A DNA stretch of 64,000 nucleotides from an uncultured Saprospiraceae bacterium. GTDB lineage: Bacteria > Bacteroidota > Bacteroidia > Chitinophagales > Saprospiraceae. Below, piece by piece: positions 54,147 through 63,336 of the stretch; position 1 is the first letter of the stretch, and each line of letters opens with the position of its first letter. The translations under genes and the position numbers were made by a program. The notes under the pieces were generated by a model. That model did not search any database, was not told the origin of the DNA, and was given only the letters and a program-made list of their open reading frames with translations. The stretch spans positions 1 through 64,000 of the forward strand of contig CALDYY010000069.1 in the NCBI GenBank assembly GCA_937944245.1, in the 5' to 3' direction.

Positions 54147-55823
54147 CTATGCGTCCCTCAATTCCTTTCTAAGTATTTTGCCTACGTTTGATTTTGGCAG
54201 CGTTTCCCTAAACTCAATAATTCTAGGGACTTTGTAAGCCGTTAAATTTTCTTTGCAGTAAGCAATAATTTCCTCTTTTGTAAGCGAAGCATCTTTTTTA
54301 ACGATGAAGGCTTTTACGACTTCTCCCGATTTTTCGTCTGCCACACCAATCACTGCAGATTCTAATATTTTTGGATGTCCTGCTAAAACTTCCTCTACTT
54401 CATTAGGAAAAACATTAAAGCCCGACACCAAAATCATGTCTTTTTTGCGATCTACAATTTTGAAAAAGCCATCTTCATCCATAAGACCAATATCGCCAGT
54501 GCTGAACCAGCCATCGGCAGTAAGCACTTTCTCCGTTTCCTCTGGACGATTAAAATATCCCTTCATCACTTGAGGTCCTTTGATCTGTATTTCACCTACT
54601 TCATTTACACCCAACGGACGACCATTGTCATCCACAACGCGCATATCCGTAGAAGGAATAGGATAACCTATTGTTCCCTTTCTGCAAGTTTCGTCATATG
54701 AATTGGTGGAGGCAACGGGCGCAGTTTCTGTTAAGCCATAACCTTGACTAATAAATGTTCCTGTAATGGCTTCCCATCGGTCGGCTACGGCATCTTGCAG
54801 TGCCATGCCTCCAGCAGAGGCAATTTTTAAGTGCTTGATGTCTAGTTTTGTAAATTCTTCATTGTTCAATAAGGCGTTGTATAATGTGTTTACGCCAGTC
54901 ATCATCGTGATTTTATACTTTTTAAACGCATCCACCACCGTAGATAAATCTCTAGCATTGGTAATGAGTACACTATGAAAACCATTGTACATTGGAGAAA
55001 GTGTATTCACGGTAAAAGCATAAATATGGTACATCGGCAAAGGACAAAGCACGATTTCCTTTCTTTCTTCCACGAATGGCTTCATCATCTCACCCACTTG
55101 AAGCATATTGGCAATCAGGTTGCGGTTCGTGAGCATAGCGCCTTTTGCAATACCTGTTGTACCGCCGGTGTACTGTATTAGCATAGTGTCATCTGGTTTG
55201 CCGTAATGCTTTTTGATGCTCAAGCGTTTGCCTTTATTAATTGCAGTAGAAAATTTAACTTCGTTTGGTAACTGATAAGTTGGTACCATTTTTTTGACAT
55301 TGCGCACCACAAAATTGGTAATCCAGCCTTTTATTGGGGACAACATCTCGCCGATGCTTGTTGTGATGATTAATTGAATCTTTGTTTCTGCCAATATTTT
55401 CTGCAAGTTGCTGGCAAAATTCTCTAAAATAAGAATCGCTTTTACTTCTGAATCATGGAATTGATGCAACATTTCTCTAGGAGTATAGAGTGGATTGGTA
55501 TTGACAATTTGTAAGCCTGCCTTGATTGCACCAAACAAAGCCACAGGATATTGCAACAAATTAGGCATCATTAAAGCAATTCGGTCACCTGGTTTCAGAC
55601 CACTCGACTGCAAGTAAGCACCAAAAGCATCAGAAAGTTGATCCAATTCTCCATAAGTCATCATCTTACCCATATTGCTGAAGGCAGGTAAGTCTTTGTA
55701 CTTTTTAACACATTCTTCTATTAGTTGTACAATAGAATCATATTGATCGGGGTCAATAGTCTTGTTTACTTTTGGATGATAATTTTTCATCCAAGGACGC
55801 TCCAAAATCGTAGTTTCACTCAT
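54147..55823 (-). CDS. Long-chain fatty acid-CoA ligase (AMP-binding)
   Basis: 558 residues. ATP/AMP motifs YTGGTTGIAKGAML (about 217), GYGLTETAP (about 365) and TGDIGLMDEDGFFKIVDRKKDMILVSGFNVFPNEVEE, with a C-terminal KVPRIIEFRETLPKSNVGKILRKELR. It activates fatty acids to acyl-CoA for beta-oxidation or lipid synthesis. The typical FadD length and order are intact. Confidence 0.93.
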   Translation of the reverse strand: MSETTILERPWMKNYHPKVNKTIDPDQYDSIVQLIEECVKKYKDLPAFSNMGKMMTYGELDQLSDAFGAYLQSSGLKPGDRIALMMPNLLQYPVALFGAIKAGLQIVNTNPLYTPREMLHQFHDSEVKAILILENFASNLQKILAETKIQLIITTSIGEMLSPIKGWITNFVVRNVKKMVPTYQLPNEVKFSTAINKGKRLSIKKHYGKPDDTMLIQYTGGTTGIAKGAMLTNRNLIANMLQVGEMMKPFVEERKEIVLCPLPMYHIYAFTVNTLSPMYNGFHSVLITNARDLSTVVDAFKKYKITMMTGVNTLYNALLNNEEFTKLDIKHLKIASAGGMALQDAVADRWEAITGTFISQGYGLTETAPVASTNSYDETCRKGTIGYPIPSTDMRVVDDNGRPLGVNEVGEIQIKGPQVMKGYFNRPEETEKVLTADGWFSTGDIGLMDEDGFFKIVDRKKDMILVSGFNVFPNEVEEVLAGHPKILESAVIGVADEKSGEVVKAFIVKKDASLTKEEIIAYCKENLTAYKVPRIIEFRETLPKSNVGKILRKELRDA

Positions 55824-55995
55824 TGTATCTTGTATTAGTGGTTAGGCAACAAATTATGTATCTAATAACAAAAATATAACAACATAAGATTTTATTTGAT
55901 TAATTCTTGTTAAAGAAGACAAATATTATCTCTACCTTCGCCTCGCTAAACGCTAATTCAATTAGCAAAAATCATTTATTAATTTACATCAGCAA

Positions 55996-56703
55996 ATGAA
56001 AAATTTAATTCAACTATTAGGTATTGCGATGGCAGTGTTCGTATTCAATGCTTGTCAACAGACGCCATCCACTGCAAATGTTAAATTAAGCACATTGGAA
56101 GATAGTATTATTTACGGTCTTGGTGCTTATAATGTAGATATTTTGATGGAGCAGTTTAAGGTGGAAAATCCTAATTTAGCGATTGCTTACAAAGGCATGA
56201 AAGACCAATTGGAAAAAAAGGCACTTTTCACGCCAGAAGAATTTAACATGATTGCCCAAACATTCTTGACCAAACAAATGGAACAAGCAGCATCGGGAAA
56301 TGAAGATAAAGGAAAAAAATTCTTGGAAGAAAATGCGAGCAAGGATGGTGTAATGACAACGGGAAGTGGTTTGCAATACAAAATTTTGGAAGAAGGAAGC
56401 GGCGGTAGTCCAAAATTAGAAAATGAGGTAACTGTTCATTACGAAGGTAAATTAATTGATGGTACAGTGTTTGATAGTTCTATCCAAAGAGGTGAGCCTG
56501 TTTCATTTCCAGTAGGTGGCGTAATTCCAGGTTGGACAGAAGCGTTGCAAATGATGAAAAAAGGTGCTAAATGGCAGTTGTTTATCCCTAGCAATCTTGC
56601 TTATGGGCCAAGAGGTGCTGGCAACTTAATCGGTCCAAATGAAACATTGATTTTTGATGTTGAACTAATTGACTTTTCAGAAGCGGCTAATAGTCCTCAA
56701 TAA
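55996..56703 (+). CDS. FKBP-type peptidyl-prolyl isomerase lipoprotein (Mip/FkpA-like)
   Basis: 235 residues. Lipobox FNACQQT, an N-terminal dimerisation helix region (25-115) and a C-terminal FKBP domain: [60 protein letters not shown]. It is an outer-membrane or periplasmic folding factor. A second FKBP lipoprotein lies at 62586. Confidence 0.94.
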   Translation: MKNLIQLLGIAMAVFVFNACQQTPSTANVKLSTLEDSIIYGLGAYNVDILMEQFKVENPNLAIAYKGMKDQLEKKALFTPEEFNMIAQTFLTKQMEQAASGNEDKGKKFLEENASKDGVMTTGSGLQYKILEEGSGGSPKLENEVTVHYEGKLIDGTVFDSSIQRGEPVSFPVGGVIPGWTEALQMMKKGAKWQLFIPSNLAYGPRGAGNLIGPNETLIFDVELIDFSEAANSPQ

Positions 56704-56714
56704 TTAATTTTAAC

Positions 56715-56746
56715 GGATTGTCAAAAGTATTTTCTTTTGACAATCC
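56715..56746. terminator. Hairpin terminator after the FKBP gene
   Basis: A perfect 13-bp stem GGATTGTCAAAAG/CTTTTGACAATCC with a 6-nt T-rich loop follows the FKBP stop. Confidence 0.8.
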
Positions 56747-56785
56747 AATGTTCCACTTAAATTGCTGCAAATTCATTTCGCTGTT

Positions 56786-58054
56786 ATGAATATTCTCCTC
56801 CAACAGCCTACAATTATAGCACCTAATACTGTTTATCATCTTAAACAGTATGATATCCTAATTCAGAACGGAATCATAACAGCTATTGATAGTTCTTTAC
56901 ACAACACCGATGCTAAAATTGTTAAAGCACACAACTATTACTTATCTATTGGGTGGCTTGACGTAGGAACACAAGTAGGTGAACCTGGGTTGGAACATCG
57001 CGAAGACCTAGAGTCCGTAAGCAAAGCCGCTATGGCTGGAGGATTTACAGCGATTGCTAGTTTTCCAAATACCCGACCTGCCATTCATTCCAGAACTGAA
57101 GTGAACTACCTCAAGCACTTCTCAGCAGATCGTTTGATAGACATTTTTCCAATAGGAGCTGTTTCCAAAAACTGCAAGGGCGAAGAAATGGCGGAACTGT
57201 ACGATATGCACGATGCAGGGGCAGTTGCTTTTTCCGATGGGAAACACAGTGTACAACATATTTTGCTGCTTACCAAAGCCTTACAATATGTAAAGGCTTT
57301 TGATGGACTCATCATCAACTACCCCAATCAAAGCAATCTCGCGTCAGATGGACAGATGCACGAAGGAGCTATTAGTACACAGCTTGGGCTTCCGGGTATT
57401 CCAAGTATAGCGGAGGAAATGGCAATTCAAAGGGATTTGACCTTGCTGGAATACACCAATGCTAAACTCCATTTCCATAATATTTCAACAGCAACATCAG
57501 TTGAAATAATTAGAGCAGCAAAAGCAAAAGGACTGAATGTGAGTGCTTCTGTGGCAATTATGAATCTTGTGCTTACCGATGAGACTTTGTTGGATTTTGA
57601 TACGAATTACAAAGTGCTACCGCCATTGCGCGAACTTAGCGATGTGGAAGCATTAAAGAATGGACTAAAAGAGGGGGTGATTGACTTCATCACTACGCAT
57701 CATACGCCATTAGAAGTAGAGGCAAAAGCAGTAGAATTTCCCTACGCCAGTTTTGGGGCTATCGGTCTTGAAACGGCTTATGCGTTAAGCAATATGCACT
57801 TAGGAACTGAGATTTCGCAAGAACAACTCGTGCAATGGTGGGCATATCATCCTAGAAAGCGTTTGGGCTTGGCTATTCCCGAAATTAGTGTAGGCAGCCT
57901 TGCTAATTTAACTCTTTTTGATTCTAATGCCACTTGGGTTTACGAAGAAGATAGCATACAATCGAAATCAAAAAATAGCCCATTTATTGGTCAGACTTTT
58001 CGAGGAAAAGTAGTTGCCGTGTTCAATAAAGGCAAGTGGATGAGTTTTTTGTAA
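56786..58054 (+). CDS. Dihydroorotase homologue with degenerate metal site (probable pseudoenzyme)
   Basis: 422 residues from the ATG at 56786. The amidohydrolase fold is clear: IGWLDVGTQVGEPGLEHREDLESVSKAAMAGGFTAIASFPNTRP. Dihydroorotases read DxHxHxREPG here; this protein has D59-V-G61-T-Q63-V-G65-E-P-G, so both metal His are gone. The later His-Cys-Glu-like segment is IINYPNQ, and the catalytic Asp of TDHAPH is replaced in TTHHTPLEVEAK; a His of the LHFHNIST block remains. Similar inactive copies (pyrC-prime type) support aspartate transcarbamoylase or regulate it in other bacteria. Catalysis here is unlikely. Confidence 0.85.
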   Translation: MNILLQQPTIIAPNTVYHLKQYDILIQNGIITAIDSSLHNTDAKIVKAHNYYLSIGWLDVGTQVGEPGLEHREDLESVSKAAMAGGFTAIASFPNTRPAIHSRTEVNYLKHFSADRLIDIFPIGAVSKNCKGEEMAELYDMHDAGAVAFSDGKHSVQHILLLTKALQYVKAFDGLIINYPNQSNLASDGQMHEGAISTQLGLPGIPSIAEEMAIQRDLTLLEYTNAKLHFHNISTATSVEIIRAAKAKGLNVSASVAIMNLVLTDETLLDFDTNYKVLPPLRELSDVEALKNGLKEGVIDFITTHHTPLEVEAKAVEFPYASFGAIGLETAYALSNMHLGTEISQEQLVQWWAYHPRKRLGLAIPEISVGSLANLTLFDSNATWVYEEDSIQSKSKNSPFIGQTFRGKVVAVFNKGKWMSFL

Positions 58055-58112
58055 GCCTTACTTTGCTATTGTAAATAGCTTGCACCAAAAGGTGGTTGAA
58101 AATTACGATGTT

Positions 58113-58703
58113 TTAAAAAGTAAGCAAAATCCCTATGCCATCAGGACTAAGGCTCAAGGAATTTAAAATAGGGGCTAAGTTCTTGTTATCGCTGGAAATG
58201 GCGACGCAGGTAATGACATCAAAAGTAAACAAGAAAGCACCTTGTAGCACAATTGCTTTACCAAAACCTTTAAGTCGTTCTGGACGCTCGGTTGTATTTT
58301 TTGCCCGCTCTATCAAATAAGCTCCACCGAGCATGTACCCTATATCTAAGCCAGCGTTGAACAATAAAATTTTTTGGAATTTATGTTGTTCTTGAACAGT
58401 TGTGTATAAATCGAAGCTACTAGGGTCAATTTTTGATACACCGTACCAGCCAAAACCAGCAATGACAAGATTTATGACATTCCAGCCTGCATTCATCTGG
58501 TGAAAGTGCTTCACTTCACCTTCTGCTCGATTGGCTAAAGCAGCCCCTAGTGCAATGTTGCCAACTGCCCAACTGCCAAGAATTTTCATTGCATTTTGTT
58601 GCTTCTGTAAACGAGTTTGGTTGAAGTCTAGTAAAAAACTACTTTGATTCCAAGCCAAAAAAGAAAAACACAATAGCGTAGAAGTGATTAGATATTTTTT
58701 CAT
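58113..58703 (-). CDS. Exported hypothetical protein with membrane segments
   Basis: 196 residues from the ATG at 58703 (MKKYLITSTLLCFSFLAWNQ is a Sec signal). Three hydrophobic stretches follow (ILGSWAVGNIALGAAL, NVINLVIAGFGWYGV, ILLFNAGLDIGYMLGGAYL) plus a C-terminal one. It resembles small Bacteroidota membrane proteins of the DUF6992 kind, but I cannot confirm that. No function is suggested by the flanking genes. Confidence 0.6.
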   Translation of the reverse strand: MKKYLITSTLLCFSFLAWNQSSFLLDFNQTRLQKQQNAMKILGSWAVGNIALGAALANRAEGEVKHFHQMNAGWNVINLVIAGFGWYGVSKIDPSSFDLYTTVQEQHKFQKILLFNAGLDIGYMLGGAYLIERAKNTTERPERLKGFGKAIVLQGAFLFTFDVITCVAISSDNKNLAPILNSLSLSPDGIGILLTF

Positions 58704-58839
58704 GTTCACTATTTTCCCATAGTAAGCTAAAAAGTAGTATTTTGTTCGTGATGTTTTCAAAAAGTCATTAAAAACATTTTACACAAAGATTTTTTTAGTG
58801 TAGATTTTGACTTCAGTTCTATCAAACTACTCATTTTTC

Positions 58840-60903
58840 ATGAAAGCAAATAATTCAATGGAAAGAATATGGCACATTGGGAAGTATTTAATTGTGTTAT
58901 TGATTGTCGCTTTCATCAGTACACTTTTTCCGAATAATGCCCGATTCAAATACCAATTTGAAAGAGGCGGCACTTGGAAGTACGAAGACTTAACTGCTCC
59001 TTTTGATTTTCCAATTATTAAATTGGAGGAAGAGCTAGAGGCAGACAAAGCTGCTCAACAAAGCAATATCACTCCTGTTTATGAATTGGTTAATGATGTG
59101 GCTAGAATCCAAAAAGACCTTTTTGAGCAAGCCTTCAAAGCGCAATGGGAAGCGGAAAAAGAACGCAATCAATTTAAAGAAGCTATCAATCAACCTAATC
59201 GTTATCTCAGATACAGTTGGCAGTTTCTGGATCGCATTTACAACAAAGGAGTTATTCTGTTAGAGCCAATGCACATGAATAAGGGAAAAGATTTTGTGGT
59301 GAATGTTTTGCGTGGCGATGTGATGAAACTTCAAACACTAGGCAGTCTGTTGACTATCAAAGGAGCAAAGGAGTTACTCGGTGATAGTCTGCCATACAGT
59401 CCGTTAAAAGAACCAGAATTTCTACTCCCCTTGCTAGAAAAAAGCATTACTTACAACCTTAAATATAGTGCAGAACGAACTGCCCAATTTGAGCAAGTTA
59501 TTCCCGAAACTAAAGGTATCGTAAAGAAAGGAGAGATGATTGTAACGGTTTCGGGTATTATCACAGATGAAGCGTATGAAAAGCTAATGTCTTTCAAAAC
59601 GGCATACGAACAGGAAATTACTAGACAACGCTCGCCTTTAGGCATTTTTTTAGGTTATTTCCTATTGACAAGTCTAGTGATTGGCTTTTTTGTACTCTAC
59701 ATCCAACGATTTGCAAAAGACCAGTTTGAGCACTTAAACGAATTCTTGTTTATGCTAATGTGGGTATTGATATATAGTTACTTAGTTTATTTGGTAACAA
59801 GCGCAAGCACGAATGTTCAACTGGTTTACCTATTGCCCTTTTGTATCGTCCCTATTGTAGTTAAACATTTCTACAACAACAGTTTAGCATTATTTATCCA
59901 TGTAGTAGTTGTGTTGATTGCTAGTTTCCTTTCCTCTCTTGGTTTTGAGTTTACTTTTGTACAAATTGTTGCTGGTATTGCTGCTATATTAGGCAGTGTG
60001 AATGTACGCAACTTTACAAGGTTCATGTATCTAATTGCACTCGTTTTTACGACGTATTTTTTCACTTTTCTAGGGTTCGCACTTATTCAAGAGGGTAGCC
60101 TTCGCCAATTTGATTGGGCAATTCTTGGCTTGTTGATTGCTAATGTGCTCTTCATTTTATTAGCGCATCCATTGATTCCTCTTTTAGGACGAATTTTTGG
60201 GTTTACTTCTTCCAGCACTTTACTGGAATGGGAAGACACCAATCAGCCACTACTCAAAAAATTAGCCACCACTGCACCTGGAACTTTTCAACATTCCTTG
60301 CAAGTAGCAAACCTAGCCGAATCTTCAGCTAGGGCTATTCAAGCCGATTACACCTTACTCAAGGTAGCAGCACTTTACCATGACATAGGAAAAATGAGTA
60401 ACCCCAACTATTTTATCGAAAATCAAAGTGGTGTGAATCCACATAACGAATTATCTGCCATAGAAAGTGCAAAAATTATTATCTCTCATGTAGATCAGGG
60501 AATAAACTTAGCAAAAAAATATCGCTTACCCAAAATGCTTACTCGTTTTATTGCTACTCATCATGGAACAACAAGTGCAGAGTATTTCCTAAAAAAACAC
60601 ATGGAAGAACATCCAAACGAAGTTATAGATAAGACGCTTTTTTATTACAAAGGTCCACTACCCGTTACAAAAGAAGAAACCATTTTAATGTTAGCAGATT
60701 CAATAGAGGCAGCAAGTCGAAGCCTTCGCAACGCTACGGGAGCAGAAATAGATAGTTTCGTAGAAAAAATTATAAACGGCAAAATAAATAATGGACAACT
60801 CAACGAATCGCAGTTATCCTTTAGCGAGTTGGAAATTTGTCGTCGAGTCTTCAAAAACACTTTGCGCAGTATCTATCATCCGCGTATTGATTATCCAAAA
60901 TAA
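58840..60903 (+). CDS. 7TM-HD phosphohydrolase (PgpH-like)
   Basis: 687 residues. N-terminal anchor (about 15-35), an extracytoplasmic 7TMR-HDED domain (50-270), seven membrane segments (275-470) and a cytoplasmic HD domain with LYHDIGKMSNPNYFIENQSGVNPHNELSA, THHGTTSAEYF and LADSIEAASRSL. PgpH homologues hydrolyse c-di-AMP, so a second-messenger role is likely. The start could also be the ATG at 58858. Confidence 0.9.
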   Translation: MKANNSMERIWHIGKYLIVLLIVAFISTLFPNNARFKYQFERGGTWKYEDLTAPFDFPIIKLEEELEADKAAQQSNITPVYELVNDVARIQKDLFEQAFKAQWEAEKERNQFKEAINQPNRYLRYSWQFLDRIYNKGVILLEPMHMNKGKDFVVNVLRGDVMKLQTLGSLLTIKGAKELLGDSLPYSPLKEPEFLLPLLEKSITYNLKYSAERTAQFEQVIPETKGIVKKGEMIVTVSGIITDEAYEKLMSFKTAYEQEITRQRSPLGIFLGYFLLTSLVIGFFVLYIQRFAKDQFEHLNEFLFMLMWVLIYSYLVYLVTSASTNVQLVYLLPFCIVPIVVKHFYNNSLALFIHVVVVLIASFLSSLGFEFTFVQIVAGIAAILGSVNVRNFTRFMYLIALVFTTYFFTFLGFALIQEGSLRQFDWAILGLLIANVLFILLAHPLIPLLGRIFGFTSSSTLLEWEDTNQPLLKKLATTAPGTFQHSLQVANLAESSARAIQADYTLLKVAALYHDIGKMSNPNYFIENQSGVNPHNELSAIESAKIIISHVDQGINLAKKYRLPKMLTRFIATHHGTTSAEYFLKKHMEEHPNEVIDKTLFYYKGPLPVTKEETILMLADSIEAASRSLRNATGAEIDSFVEKIINGKINNGQLNESQLSFSELEICRRVFKNTLRSIYHPRIDYPK

Positions 60904-60919
60904 GGGGTAATGCTCTGAA

Positions 60920-61078
60920 TTAAGGTTTTTTAAATCCATAGGGGCAGTGGCGACAGCCATTTTGACAGCAATATCCTCTTTGCTTCAAATACTCGGCTGT
61001 GAAAACATAAAACCCGTTTTCTATGTAAAAGTCCACTCCTTCTTGAAGTGGCTTTACTGACTTTCTTTTCTTGCTCAA
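60920..61078 (-). CDS. Small Cys-rich protein (DUF5522-like) with non-ATG start
   Basis: A 52-codon frame on the minus strand reads KPLQEGVDFYIENGFYVFTA, then EYLKQRGYCCQNGCRHCPYG and a basic end. This matches the DUF5522 pattern of a DFYxENG segment and CC-x-NGC-x-HCPYG, a likely metal-binding knuckle. No ATG is in frame; TTG at 61078 is the nearest plausible start and the frame is open to about 61160. It fills a gap that would otherwise look non-coding. The family is widespread but uncharacterised. Confidence 0.75.
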   Translation of the reverse strand: MSKKRKSVKPLQEGVDFYIENGFYVFTAEYLKQRGYCCQNGCRHCPYGFKKP

Positions 61079-61170
61079 GTGAACAATAGCTTTAATTAAA
61101 TAATAAATGCTAACCCATAACGCTGAATTTCGTAAGAGTTTACAAAAAAGGAGGTAATTTTTTCAACATA

Positions 61171-61201
61171 TTGCCTATTCTATGTTGTTATAGCAACTTT
61201 G
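61171..61201 (+). promoter_or_regulatory. Candidate promoter of the TolC operon
   Basis: TTG (61171-61173), 20 nt, CAACTTTG (61194-61201; one base off TAnnTTTG), 44 bp before the tolC ATG. A 7-bp inverted repeat CAACATA/TATGTTG (61164-61187) overlaps the -33 element. Confidence 0.4.
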
Positions 61202-61245
61202 GAAATGCGAAATGCTTTTTGATTAGAATGATTTAACATCAACCA

Positions 61246-62574
61246 ATGAAATTACTTGCCACCTTTAGTTTATCTACACTACTTTGCTTTTCTCTTGCGG
61301 CACAGCAAGCACTTAGTCTAGCAGATGCCATCCAAATTGGATTAAGCAACAATTACCAAATTGAAATTGCAGAGCGAAATATCGAAATTGCTCAGCAAAA
61401 CAACTCTTGGGAAGTTGCAGGTAGGTATCCCACAGTGAGCTTTGGTATTCAAGGAGGGAATAGCTATCTCGATCAATTCAACCCTGCTTCCTTTATCAGA
61501 GAGTTGACCTCCCTGCGCAGCGACTGGACAGGAAGAGTAGATGTACAATGGACTATTTTCGATGGCTTTAGAGTAAAACTCAATAAAGCCCGTTTGGAAG
61601 AGCTAGAACGCATCAGCAAAGGTAATGCTGCTTTGGCGGTGCAGGCAACAGTGGAGGATATTATTTTGGCTTACTACCAAGCGTTAGTGCAGCAAGAGCA
61701 ACTTAAGGTAATAAGCGACGTACTACTGCTCTCGCGCGACCGAATTGCTTATCAAGAAGTACGTAAAGAATTTGGGCAAGCCACTAGCTTTGATTTACTA
61801 CAAACTCAAGATGCCTATCTCAATGATTCTACCACGCTATTGATTCAACAGAACAATTTAAACAACACCTTGCGCAACCTAAATCGCGCGATGGGCGTAG
61901 ATGATTTCACTCAGCAATATAACCTTACTACACCGTTAGACGAAGCTCCCAAACGATACTTTTTAAACGATTTGCAGCAGCGGATGCTTGCTAGTAACGT
62001 TAATTTGCAAAATTCATATCTCAATAGAGAACTAGCTAAAGCCAATACTCAACTTCGAGAAAGTGAAAAATACCCTATCCTTAGCATTGACGTTGGCGGT
62101 TCTTACAATGAAAATTTTTCCAGATTGAATGCTATTAATCCGCAAACAGGGGAGCAATTTGGTGCTGTAAATGGCAACGCCTTCACAGGCTTTGCAAATA
62201 TTAATCTGGTTTATCCTATCTACACAGGTGGTATGAGAAAACGCAATATTGCCAATTCCAAAATAGAAGAAATCGTCGCCCAACTCAACGTCGAAGACTT
62301 AAAGCGCAATCTATCCACGCAGTTAGCAAATAGCTATGCCACTTATGAAAATCAGTTGCAGCTATTAGAATTAACCAATCGCCTTCTTGACAACGCAGCG
62401 CGCAACTTAGAAATTGCTGAAGAGCGGTTCAAAGGAGGTTTAATTAGTTCTTTTGACTATCGGACGATTCAGCTAAATTACATCAATGCTTCGCAAAGCC
62501 GATTGAATGCTTATTTCAATCTAAAATTAACCGAAACAGAGCTGATTCGTCTAACAGGTGGATTGGTAAATTAA
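61246..62574 (+). CDS. TolC-family outer-membrane efflux channel
   Basis: 442 residues. Signal peptide ending SLAAQQ, two repeats of the OEP domain with ADAIQIGLSNNYQIEIAERNIEIAQQNN at the start and long coiled-coil helices throughout. The partner RND or ABC pump genes are not adjacent. Followed after 11 bp by an FKBP lipoprotein, probably co-transcribed. Confidence 0.93.
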   Translation: MKLLATFSLSTLLCFSLAAQQALSLADAIQIGLSNNYQIEIAERNIEIAQQNNSWEVAGRYPTVSFGIQGGNSYLDQFNPASFIRELTSLRSDWTGRVDVQWTIFDGFRVKLNKARLEELERISKGNAALAVQATVEDIILAYYQALVQQEQLKVISDVLLLSRDRIAYQEVRKEFGQATSFDLLQTQDAYLNDSTTLLIQQNNLNNTLRNLNRAMGVDDFTQQYNLTTPLDEAPKRYFLNDLQQRMLASNVNLQNSYLNRELAKANTQLRESEKYPILSIDVGGSYNENFSRLNAINPQTGEQFGAVNGNAFTGFANINLVYPIYTGGMRKRNIANSKIEEIVAQLNVEDLKRNLSTQLANSYATYENQLQLLELTNRLLDNAARNLEIAEERFKGGLISSFDYRTIQLNYINASQSRLNAYFNLKLTETELIRLTGGLVN

Positions 62575-62585
62575 ATAGCAAACGC

Positions 62586-63179
62586 ATGAAGCATCAAAAT
62601 AATTTAATTACTTGTATTTTAGGATGTGCCATCTTACATCTCGTTGGCTGCATCACGCCAACAGAAAAAACAAATGCTGTTGATGTGCCAGTAAATGATT
62701 GGGAAATAGCTGTTGATGAGGAACAACTTTTTGCACGTTTAGCGGAGGAACTTGTTGCCAGTCCTAGTTCTTTGTATGAAGAACAAAAAAATATAATGAT
62801 TAACTATGCGCTTGATGCGCTTTGGGATGTGCAATTCACGGAATCGGGTTTGTGCTATCAAATTGTCAAACAAGGGGAAGGTGCGCCCATTCAATGGGGC
62901 GATGATTTGCAAGCGCATTATGAAGGAAAATTTTTGAATGGTGAAATCTTTGATTCTTCTTATGAGAGAATGTCGCCACTATCTTTTAAAGTAGGCACTT
63001 TAATTGATGGTTGGAATGAAGCCTTGCAACTCATCAACAAGGGTGGTAAGATTCGCGTACTTGTCCCTTCTCATTTAGGTTACGGCGAAAAAGGATTTAT
63101 CATACCGCCTAATGATACTTTAGTGCCACCAAATGAAGTATTAGCATTCCGATTAGAAGTGTTAAACAAAATGCGATAA
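62586..63179 (+). CDS. FKBP-type peptidyl-prolyl isomerase lipoprotein
   Basis: 197 residues. Lipobox LVGCIT, short N-terminal region, FKBP domain with LQAHYEGKFLNGEIFDSSYERMSPLSFKVGTLIDGWNEALQLINKGGKIRVLVPSHLGYG. Some aromatic pocket residues are replaced compared with the copy at 55996. It follows TolC by 11 bp, hinting at help in folding envelope proteins. Confidence 0.9.
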   Translation: MKHQNNLITCILGCAILHLVGCITPTEKTNAVDVPVNDWEIAVDEEQLFARLAEELVASPSSLYEEQKNIMINYALDALWDVQFTESGLCYQIVKQGEGAPIQWGDDLQAHYEGKFLNGEIFDSSYERMSPLSFKVGTLIDGWNEALQLINKGGKIRVLVPSHLGYGEKGFIIPPNDTLVPPNEVLAFRLEVLNKMR

Positions 63180-63336
63180 CATTTTTGTAGCTTTGTACTG
63201 TTAAAATCTAACTGACTGTATTAAAACTGTTTTACTGTAAAGATTTCATTAGCAAAAAGTCAAGCACCTTTTTTTATGTTAAGTTAACTAAGATGGTGTC
63301 TATGGTTTTGTTGTGAAAGATAAAAAAACACTCACC

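Noticed and set aside
61148-61154. AAGGAGG as a Shine-Dalgarno site
   Set aside because: No start codon follows within a usable distance on the plus strand; the minus-strand frame there belongs to the upstream part of the small Cys-rich gene.
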